In this document: piece after piece, positions 1 to 5,342 of the stretch | Layout of the letters: each line of letters begins with the position of its first letter | Numbering within the stretch: the first letter of the stretch is position 1 | Notes under the pieces: model-generated | Told to the model about the DNA's origin: nothing | What the model saw: only the letters and a program-made list of their open reading frames with translations | The model's database searches: none | From: Nitrospinota bacterium | GTDB lineage: Bacteria; Nitrospinota; Nitrospinia; UBA9942 | Assembly (NCBI GenBank): GCA_003489165.1 | Contig: DNJG01000039.1 | Location: forward strand, 1 to 10,118 | DNA length: 10,118 nucleotides | Reading direction: 5' to 3' | Position numbers and translations under genes: made by a program

Positions 1-1323
1 AGCAATTGCATCCCCAAATCCACCCGCCCTTGCCTTTTCACTTGCCTCTTTGAATGTAAATACTGCAACCCTTGCCTTCTTTGTTACACTTGCAATCTCT
101 GCTGTTACAGATTTAAGTTCACTCATTGGGCTTGAGAGTTTTTCAGCATCCACAGCTTTAATTCCATAAGTATATGCAAGCCCCTCTTTTATATTTTTAT
201 CCTTATACACAGCTTCTGTTACATTACCTATTTCTATAAGCTGGTCTGACTTAGAATCTTTTCTATGGATATTATAATGGTCCATATCAAGCTCTGTATT
301 TTTATCCCAGGATACTGTTATCTCTCCATCACTGTAGGATAGCTTTAAACCCTTTGGAGCAGATGGCGGATTAAACATAACCCCCTTCTCCTCTTTTTTA
401 GCAATGGGCAATGTAAATTTAAAAATCTGTATATTTTTTACCTGAGAGTCCATTATATATATCTTATCAAAGTTATCAATGTAAATACCTCTTGGGTCTA
501 TGAATTGTCCTCTGCCGCTCCCCTTGCTTCCTATTGCATTTATAAATCTTCCATCAATTGTAAATCTCTGAATACGGTAGTTCTTAGGGTCCGCTACAAA
601 TATATTGCCACTGGTGTCAACATCTGCTTTTGTGGGACTTTCAAATTGTCCATTACCCTTTCCGCTCTGACCAAATTTGTTTATAAAATTTCCCTCTATA
701 TCAAACTTCATAATGGCATTTTTCTTTGAATCAACAACAAATATAAATTTATCCTGATATATTGAAATGCCTGTAGGTGACAAAAATTCGTTGTCCTTAT
801 TGCCGTATTTCCCGAAGGTTCTTGTGAATATGCCATCCTTGCTGAATATCTGAATACGATAGTTTCCAGTATCTGCCACATAAATTCTTCCATGATTATC
901 TACTGCCAGACCCTCCGGATATTTAAAGAATCCCGGGTCCTTACCGCTTGAGCCAAAGGAGAATAAAAGATTTCCCATGTGGTCAAGGATAAGCACACGA
1001 CTGTTTCCCGTATCTGCAACTACTATATTTCCATTTGGTGACACCTTTACATCTCCGGGCTTTGAAATCTTTTGCTTTTCATCTCCTTTTAATTTTACAA
1101 AGCTGTCCTGAAGCGGATAATAAAACTTGAGGTCATTCCCCCCTCTGTCACTTATTATTATTCTCCCGTCTTTTTCTACAACAATACTTGACGGCTCTCT
1201 TAATAGTTTTGATTCCTTTGGTGTTATTGCCCCGAGATATTCAAGCACTTCTTGAGTATTTGCAATAGCAGGCAAGAAAAGAAAAAGGCATAGAAGTATT
1301 ATTATTTTTTCAAATGATTTCAT
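1..1323 (-). CDS. Secreted NHL-propeller/FN3 protein with a C-terminal CsgG-like region (partial, 3' end cut)
   Basis: The frame is open from the ATG at 1323 to the window edge (441 codons, no stop), so the C-terminus is missing. Residues 1-21 form a signal peptide: Lys near the start, a hydrophobic core, then an AIA cleavage site. From about 44 to 302 there are roughly six NHL-type repeats of the form 'P.G(I/L).VD..G.IYVADT.N.RIQ.F...G', for example VADTGNSRV (~102-110), VADTGNYRIQIF (~149-160) and VADPKNYRIQRF (~243-254). Six blades would make a complete beta-propeller. Residues ~319-405 look like a fibronectin type III domain (PPSAPKGL start, VSWDKN, YTYGIKAVD). From ~416 the sequence KARVAVFTF...GGFGDAIA resembles the first strand and helix of a CsgG-family domain, as expected if the protein continues into one. 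It is the last visible gene of the cluster, 85 nt after the TPR-SLH gene. There is no strong SD; a GGGGTGAAG lies 14 nt upstream, partly inside a hairpin arm. NHL and FN3 are clear; the CsgG continuation is inference. Confidence 0.85.
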   Translation of the reverse strand, partial: MKSFEKIIILLCLFLFLPAIANTQEVLEYLGAITPKESKLLREPSSIVVEKDGRIIISDRGGNDLKFYYPLQDSFVKLKGDEKQKISKPGDVKVSPNGNIVVADTGNSRVLILDHMGNLLFSFGSSGKDPGFFKYPEGLAVDNHGRIYVADTGNYRIQIFSKDGIFTRTFGKYGNKDNEFLSPTGISIYQDKFIFVVDSKKNAIMKFDIEGNFINKFGQSGKGNGQFESPTKADVDTSGNIFVADPKNYRIQRFTIDGRFINAIGSKGSGRGQFIDPRGIYIDNFDKIYIMDSQVKNIQIFKFTLPIAKKEEKGVMFNPPSAPKGLKLSYSDGEITVSWDKNTELDMDHYNIHRKDSKSDQLIEIGNVTEAVYKDKNIKEGLAYTYGIKAVDAEKLSSPMSELKSVTAEIASVTKKARVAVFTFKEASEKARAGGFGDAIA

Positions 1324-1340
1324 AAAATTGCACAAATCTT

Positions 1341-1397
1341 CACCCCGCACACAACCTGCTACAAAGAGTCTCTTCGTGGAGAGTTATGTGCGGGGTG
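1341..1397. repeat. Stem-loop palindrome between the TPR-SLH and NHL genes
   Basis: The arms 1341-1355 (caccccgcacacaac) and 1383-1397 (gttatgtgcggggtg) are complementary at 14 of 15 positions. The 27-nt loop holds a small inner hairpin (ctct 1370-1373 with agag 1380-1383). The arms are more GC-rich than their surroundings. No T-run follows on the minus strand, so it is not an obvious intrinsic terminator. It may be a mobile palindromic unit or an RNA-stability/processing element. In the transcript its 3' arm ends within the GGGGTGAAG that is the only SD-like sequence before the NHL gene. Confidence 0.75.
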
Positions 1398-1408
1398 ACA
1401 AAAAGGTT

Positions 1409-2593
1409 TTAGAAAAACTTCAATTCATCTTTAAGCTTCCTAATAATAATCAGGGCATCAGCCCCAGATACAGGATTCTGCGGCCTAAACTCTCCTGTAG
1501 TTAAATCCTCTGCCTGCATTATACCCCTTGCGTTGCACACTTCAATGGCATTGAAGAACCATTGGTCGGCTCTAACATCGGGAAAGTGTGGCTGGCTTCC
1601 TATGAATTTTGTAGATAGAGATTCATCACCTGATACCTTAATCAGAATATCCTCTATCATTACAGCATATTCAACCTTTGTTATATTCTGATTTGGATGG
1701 AATGTGTGGTCAGGATATGCCTCAAGACCCCTTATTCCAAGCCCTATCACTGTCTCCACATCAGTTCTTAACACATGATTTTCAATATCCGTTGCAGGGG
1801 CAGCTTTTGAAATCTTATCAGCCTCAAATTTCTGAGGGCTTGTGGGAGATTTAAAACTCGTATCGAAGGTTTTTACACCCCTTTTTTTAAATAGTTTTTC
1901 AAGTTCAAGCTCCTGAACGAATAATGCTGAGAGGTCAGCCCTTGTTATCCTGTCAATCAGTGCGATCTGAAGCCCTATCTTTGTCCCCGGGGCAGCCCTC
2001 TGTATCTTCTGAACCAATTCCCATTCCTTATTTGCATCAGCCACAAGTTCTTTATTTATCTCAAGAACTTTTTTGAACATATCACCTGCTTTGCCTACAC
2101 CTTCCATAGTCTGGCTGAGCTTATATGCAATACCCATATAATAATACGGGGCAGGTGCTCCGACATCGTTTCCTATGGCCGACCTGAACTCTGTTTCGCT
2201 TTTTGAAAGCCAGCCTTCCTTCCTCTCCATTGAATAGAGCCTCAACATTCCTGTATGAGCCTCCACCTTATGTTCCTTTGTTTTTGCCAAATCTTTTGCT
2301 TTCTCCATGCTGTCAAACGCCTTCTTGAAATCCTTTTTATAGCCATAGACCAGACCTGTTCCAACATGGGCTGGTGAATATTTTGGATCTAATCCCAATG
2401 CCAGATTAAATTCTCTTAATGCGCCATCGTAATCCTCTTTCTGGAGGAGCTTATTGCCGCTGAACACATGATGGTCTGGCGTATCAAGGACCGACTCTGC
2501 CTTTCTCTTTGGAGCCTCACAGGCAGTTATTAATCCAAATAATAGGAGGAGTAATCCGCCTGAAAGCATCTTTTTAAATAATTTGTTTTTCAT
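1409..2593 (-). CDS. TPR-SLH outer-membrane lipoprotein
   Basis: This encodes 394 aa. The N-terminus is a lipoprotein signal: MKNKLFKK, a hydrophobic stretch, then the lipobox ITAC with the lipidated Cys at 25. Glu at +2 rather than Asp is compatible with outer-membrane sorting by the E. coli rule. Residues ~45-120 contain TPR-like helical repeats (DYDGALREFNLALGLDP; AHVGTGLVYGYKKDFKKAF), with a further helical stretch at ~145-195. Two S-layer-homology (SLH) repeats follow at ~267-312 (ATDIENH, YPDHTFHPNQNITKVEYAVMI) and ~336-388 (HFPDVRADQWFFNAIEVC, GEFRPQNPVSGADALIII). A segment at ~205-235 (RITRADLSALFVQEL) resembles the tail of a degenerate extra SLH. The ATG at 2593 is chosen because an AGGAGG sits at 2598-2603 and the signal peptide begins there; a TTG 24 nt upstream would overlap the previous gene. 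SLH domains in diderms often bind peptidoglycan or secondary polymers, so a role anchoring the envelope complex is likely but inferred. Confidence 0.87.
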   Translation of the reverse strand: MKNKLFKKMLSGGLLLLLFGLITACEAPKRKAESVLDTPDHHVFSGNKLLQKEDYDGALREFNLALGLDPKYSPAHVGTGLVYGYKKDFKKAFDSMEKAKDLAKTKEHKVEAHTGMLRLYSMERKEGWLSKSETEFRSAIGNDVGAPAPYYYMGIAYKLSQTMEGVGKAGDMFKKVLEINKELVADANKEWELVQKIQRAAPGTKIGLQIALIDRITRADLSALFVQELELEKLFKKRGVKTFDTSFKSPTSPQKFEADKISKAAPATDIENHVLRTDVETVIGLGIRGLEAYPDHTFHPNQNITKVEYAVMIEDILIKVSGDESLSTKFIGSQPHFPDVRADQWFFNAIEVCNARGIMQAEDLTTGEFRPQNPVSGADALIIIRKLKDELKFF

Positions 2594-2597
2594 AAAG

Positions 2598-2603
2598 CCT
2601 CCT
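2598..2603 (-). promoter_or_regulatory. Ribosome binding site deciding the start of the TPR-SLH gene
   Basis: AGGAGG on the minus strand, 4 nt before the ATG at 2593. It lies just beyond the TAA stop (2607-2609) of the preceding gene. It supports the ATG and argues against the upstream in-frame TTG at 2617. Confidence 0.7.
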
Positions 2604-2606
2604 TTT

Positions 2607-3455
2607 TTAAAGCACAATCATTACTCTGCACTTCTCTATGAATGTCATATTCTCCGCATTTGCCCTTATTTTTCCTGCATCTACATTACTTATGATGATG
2701 TCAGCCTTTGCCTGTCCTGCTGTCTTTATCCCCTTAACTATAATAGGGGTAGCTGTTACCCTCTGATTGCTCTGGGCTGCTGTAACATCCTTGCTGTATC
2801 CTGCCATCCCCTGCTCAATAGCCCATTCCCTGTTTACATAGGCGGAGCCATATACCTCACGGCCGTCTTCGTCAATAATCTTGGGAGCCATAGCCGGCTT
2901 TACACCAAGCCCCCTTGCATCAACGATTAATCCTGAGAAGGTCTGCCCTCCCTGCCCAAATGGGACAGATGGAGACTGCGGAGGTGTTCCGGGCGGAACT
3001 ATCTGGTCAAACATAAGACCGGTAAAATTACCCTGCATAGGAAAGGTATACCACTGCTCTATTGTGCCGTCACTTAGATATGCAGGCTCCCCTTCTTCCT
3101 TTAAACCCCTTACCATCCCCTCTACCTTTGTCCTTATTACATCGCTCTGAAGTATAAAATTATTTACCGTAGTTTCAGAAGTGACCTGAACCTCTTTTAT
3201 TAATTCAAGAGCCTTTCTATATGCATCAGCCTTTGTTACCCTCAGCTGTTGCACCCTGCTCATCCCTGTGGATTGTGCACCCGGCTGCGGCGGGGCCATG
3301 CCTTTCACCCTTAAAATCTGTTTGCTGTAATCAATACCGCCTGTCCCTGTCGGTGACGGGACAAAAACCCCATCGCCATTTGTAGAGAATGAACTGCCGG
3401 CAAAAACAAAGGCTGTTATCAATGACAGCCCAAGAATAAAAATGCTTTTTCTCAT
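2607..3455 (-). CDS. Secreted LPP20/FlgT-N-like domain protein
   Basis: This encodes 282 aa with a signal peptide (MRKSIFILGLSLITAFVFAG) and no lipobox, so it should be exported to the periplasm or beyond. Residues ~67-118 match the pattern of the LPP20/FlgT N-terminal fold: a basic helix (VTKADAYRKALELI) followed by SETTVNNF and SDVIRTKVEGMVRG. The same pattern recurs in the first gene of this cluster. Residues ~172-205 (FSGLIVDARGLGVKPAMAPK, IIDEDGREVYG) form a second conserved block. The C-terminal ~50 residues (PIIVKGIKTAGQAKADIIIS ... FIEKCRVMIVL) form a third. I recognise these three blocks from LPP20-type proteins but know no proven function. The ATG at 3455 is preferred over the one at 3470 because GGGAGG (3460-3465) lies between them. 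It starts 80 nt after the CsgG-type gene, across a repeat array, and ends 13 nt before the TPR-SLH gene. Confidence 0.75.
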   Translation of the reverse strand: MRKSIFILGLSLITAFVFAGSSFSTNGDGVFVPSPTGTGGIDYSKQILRVKGMAPPQPGAQSTGMSRVQQLRVTKADAYRKALELIKEVQVTSETTVNNFILQSDVIRTKVEGMVRGLKEEGEPAYLSDGTIEQWYTFPMQGNFTGLMFDQIVPPGTPPQSPSVPFGQGGQTFSGLIVDARGLGVKPAMAPKIIDEDGREVYGSAYVNREWAIEQGMAGYSKDVTAAQSNQRVTATPIIVKGIKTAGQAKADIIISNVDAGKIRANAENMTFIEKCRVMIVL

Positions 3456-3459
3456 AAAA

Positions 3460-3465
3460 CCTCCC
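3460..3465 (-). promoter_or_regulatory. Ribosome binding site deciding the start of the LPP20-like gene
   Basis: GGGAGG on the minus strand, 4 nt before the ATG at 3455. An upstream in-frame ATG at 3470 would place this SD inside the coding sequence as a Lys-Gly-Gly stretch before the signal peptide, so the downstream ATG is the better start. Confidence 0.65.
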
Positions 3466-3470
3466 TTCAT

Positions 3471-3536
3471 GAGTTAGTGAGTTATGGAGTTAAGGAGTTA
3501 ACTCATCAACTCTTAAACTCCTAAACTCTTTAACTC
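3471..3536. repeat. 8-bp-phased inverted repeat array (gagttNNN / aactcNNN)
   Basis: Four 8-bp units beginning gagtta run from 3471 to 3502. They are followed in the opposite sense by aactcNNN units starting at 3500, 3508, 3516, 3524 and 3532, all exactly 8 bp apart. The two halves meet at the palindrome gagttaactc (3495-3504). The array fills the gap between the CsgG-type and LPP20-like genes, and its outer edge runs into the csgG-type stop codon (cta, 3536-3538). RNA from either strand could fold into a rod of 5-bp stems separated by 3x3 internal loops. Confidence 0.88.
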
Positions 3537-4498
3537 TATTTCATTGCCCTTACTATATCACCAGCCTGGAATCCCACCCCTGATGTAATTGTTCCCTCTG
3601 AAACCCTGTCGCTTTGGTGGCTGGTTACCATTACCTCTCCAATCTGTTTCTCTCTTTTTCCGATAACCCTCCCTGTCTCAGGGTCAACTAAATCTGCCCC
3701 TGCCCTGTAAACGCCAAGTTTAGAGCCTTTTGCCAATTTTGATTTTTCTCCTGCCCTGAAGATTACAGTACTTCCCTCCATCAGGAGTATCCTTCCTTGG
3801 AAAGGTCTTTTGTTTAACTCATTAATCATCTCCTCAAGCGCCTTTGAGAGTGCATCCCTTAATGCACCATCTCTTAAACCTGTATCGGCAGTTGATGCAG
3901 AGCCGAATCCAAGAACTCCACCAGTCTTCTTTTTATATTCACCGGCACCTGACTTTGCAACAAGGGATTTTCCAGATGCTATATCTACCAACGCATAATC
4001 TACCTGAACCCTTGCAACTTGTGTCTTTGACTGGGCAATCAACGTATCAGAACCTTCTTCTACTTCAGAATAGGCTGTAATAGCCCCTGACACTCTGTAA
4101 TCAATTGATTCAAATCCTTCTGTTGCACTCTTTTTACCAGTCTTTACAGCGCCTGTTTGCTGGAGCTCAATCATCTTATCCTGCTCCTTCATTTCATCTT
4201 CTGTAAGAGATATAGGCTCAAGACCTGCTGATTTAATTAATGTCCTCAAAATATCTGTTGCTGACTCTCCGATACCGAGAACTTTTGAAGGGGTCTTGTT
4301 TTTGAATGTGATTATGCCTACTGTGTATTCTGGTCCGGCATATTTTGCACCTGCCTCTTCAAGCTTCTGACTCTGTTTGGTAACAGAGACATCCTTTTTT
4401 ACGGCACCTGTTGTTGTTGCCTCACATCCAATCAGACCATATAATGCAAACGATGATATCAAAATATATGCAAATGTCTTTTTTGAAAATAGTTTCAT
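3536..4498 (-). CDS. CsgG-family outer-membrane lipoprotein with FlgT-C-like tail
   Basis: This encodes 320 aa. The lipoprotein signal peptide ends in LIGC with the lipidated Cys at 25, followed by Glu. Residues ~57-235 match the CsgG family: a first strand YTVGIITFKNKT, then GIGESATDILRTLIKSAGLEPI, DYRVSGAITAYSEVEEGS, VQVDYALVDIASGKSL (the usual 'lvD..TG..l' position), a Gly-rich turn (GGVLGFGSAST), and the terminal helix LRDALSKALEEMINEL. Residues ~236-320 form a second domain: GRILLMEGSTVIFRAGEKSK, LAKGSKLGVYRAG, DPETGRVIGKREKQIGEV and FQAGDIVRAMK. This pattern is typical of FlgT-C-like tails on TolB/CsgG-type proteins. CsgG forms the outer-membrane export pore for curli in E. coli, but no curli subunit is visible here, so 'pore' is inference. 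The start has AGGAGG at 4506-4511, 7 nt upstream. It lies 97 nt after the GNA1162-type gene, across a 7-bp tandem repeat. Confidence 0.85.
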   Translation of the reverse strand: MKLFSKKTFAYILISSFALYGLIGCEATTTGAVKKDVSVTKQSQKLEEAGAKYAGPEYTVGIITFKNKTPSKVLGIGESATDILRTLIKSAGLEPISLTEDEMKEQDKMIELQQTGAVKTGKKSATEGFESIDYRVSGAITAYSEVEEGSDTLIAQSKTQVARVQVDYALVDIASGKSLVAKSGAGEYKKKTGGVLGFGSASTADTGLRDGALRDALSKALEEMINELNKRPFQGRILLMEGSTVIFRAGEKSKLAKGSKLGVYRAGADLVDPETGRVIGKREKQIGEVMVTSHQSDRVSEGTITSGVGFQAGDIVRAMK

Positions 4499-4505
4499 TT
4501 TAAAC

Positions 4506-4511
4506 CCTCCT
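4506..4511 (-). promoter_or_regulatory. Ribosome binding site of the CsgG-type gene
   Basis: AGGAGG on the minus strand, 7 nt before the ATG at 4498. It is notable because a second and longer SD-like sequence (4561-4570) lies about 50 nt further upstream with no gene behind it. Confidence 0.65.
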
Positions 4512-4518
4512 TAATTTT

Positions 4519-4553
4519 AGAAATTAGAAATTAGACATTAGAAATTAGAGATT
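4519..4553. repeat. 7-bp tandem repeat, five units (agaaatt)
   Basis: Five contiguous 7-bp units span exactly 35 bp: agaaatt, agaaatt, agacatt, agaaatt, agagatt (two single-base variants). The array lies between the GNA1162-type and CsgG-type genes, with AT-rich flanks (ttaatttt and ttaattt). I see no open frame across it. Confidence 0.92.
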
Positions 4554-4560
4554 TTAATTT

Positions 4561-4570
4561 ATCACCTCCT
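4561..4570 (-). promoter_or_regulatory. Orphan Shine-Dalgarno sequence, AGGAGGTGAT
   Basis: The minus strand reads AGGAGGTGAT, a ten-base match to the usual anti-SD end of 16S rRNA. No start codon lies at a usable distance. The only nearby ATG (4538) opens a frame that stops after four codons inside the 7-bp repeat. It may be the former RBS of the CsgG-type gene, separated from it when the repeat was inserted, or a leftover of a lost gene. Confidence 0.5.
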
Positions 4571-4595
4571 CTTTATAAGCGATTATTTTTTTCGG

Positions 4596-5318
4596 TTAAC
4601 GAGAGACCGGTCCTACAGGCAGGGTTATAATAACCCTGTTTAGCATTTCATTTGTCTCTACTTTTAATGGAGCTTTAAGCACCTTTGAAACAGCCTTATC
4701 CGCCACTGCCCCAAGTAACGCCCCTCCGAATGATTCTTGAGATTTGCTTTCTATCGTAACCCATGGAATCTCCTCTTTCTGTGTTGCCTCTTTGATCCCG
4801 CCGGCTAAAGATAATGCACTGCCAATTCCGCCTGCCTTTGTCTCACTCTTTATACCGATTCCATTTTGCCAGACTGTCTCGCCTGTTTTGGTGTTTACAA
4901 GCTTAAATTTTGCCCTGACCTTTTTTACATTTAGAAAGCCTGTAATCTGTGTATCAAAATTCATAAGTGTCCCATATATAACTCCATCTACACCAAGAAG
5001 TTCTCCAAGCTTTTGAGGAGTTGTCATGTCAAGCTGAGCCCCAAGTGTAACACCCATCTGGTCTTTCAATAACTGGTCAGTATCTTTCATGGGTTTATTG
5101 GAATAAAAATAATTGGGTATTCTTTTATCAAATTCAGCTCTTACATATTGAGGTGCCTCTACATCATTTGTCTGATTGACCATAGGAAGGACTGCCACTG
5201 TCTTGATAGGATTATTCGGGTCTGCCTTCCTTAAAGGCCCCATAGCACAGGCACTTAAAGAAATTACGGCAACCAAACTGATACATAATAAAATATGATA
5301 CCTATTATTCTTTTTCAT
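4596..5318 (-). CDS. GNA1162/DUF799-like lipoprotein
   Basis: This encodes 240 aa with a lipoprotein signal peptide ending LSAC (lipidated Cys at 24). Residues ~37-155 follow the pattern of the GNA1162 (DUF799) family: IKTVAVLPMVNQTNDVEAPQ, FDKRIPNYFYSNKPMKDTDQ, LGELLGVDGVIYGTLMNF, and KFKLVNTKTGETVWQNGIG. A hydrophobic, Ala/Gly-rich stretch (FGGALLGAVADKAVSKVLKA, ~197-216) fits the C-terminal helix. The protein is slightly longer than I expect for the family, with an insert at ~160-190 and a tail after ~217. In other Gram-negatives, members often sit beside a CsgG-type gene and are thought to act at the outer membrane with it; the adjacent CsgG-type gene fits that. The start has AGGAGG just upstream. 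It begins 24 nt after the FlgT-like gene, so it is almost certainly co-transcribed with it. Confidence 0.8.
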   Translation of the reverse strand: MKKNNRYHILLCISLVAVISLSACAMGPLRKADPNNPIKTVAVLPMVNQTNDVEAPQYVRAEFDKRIPNYFYSNKPMKDTDQLLKDQMGVTLGAQLDMTTPQKLGELLGVDGVIYGTLMNFDTQITGFLNVKKVRAKFKLVNTKTGETVWQNGIGIKSETKAGGIGSALSLAGGIKEATQKEEIPWVTIESKSQESFGGALLGAVADKAVSKVLKAPLKVETNEMLNRVIITLPVGPVSR

Positions 5319-5342
5319 TCTCTACCTCCTATTGGTTAAAGT

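Noticed and set aside
2583..2930. Open frame of 115 codons on the plus strand
   Set aside because: It lies wholly opposite the well-supported LPP20-like and TPR-SLH genes, has no SD, and its translation is Cys-rich and unlike any secreted or cytoplasmic protein I know. The same reasoning removes the other plus-strand frames opposite genes, e.g. 505-729, 4744-5016, 5732-6022 and 9351-9563.
3536..4498. Cluster considered as a curli (csg) operon
   Set aside because: Only the CsgG-type protein fits. No CsgA/CsgB amyloid repeats, CsgE or CsgF are seen, and FlgT-, SLH- and NHL-type proteins are not curli parts.
3471..4553. Repeat arrays considered as CRISPR
   Set aside because: Units are 7-8 bp with no spacers, and no cas-like gene is present.
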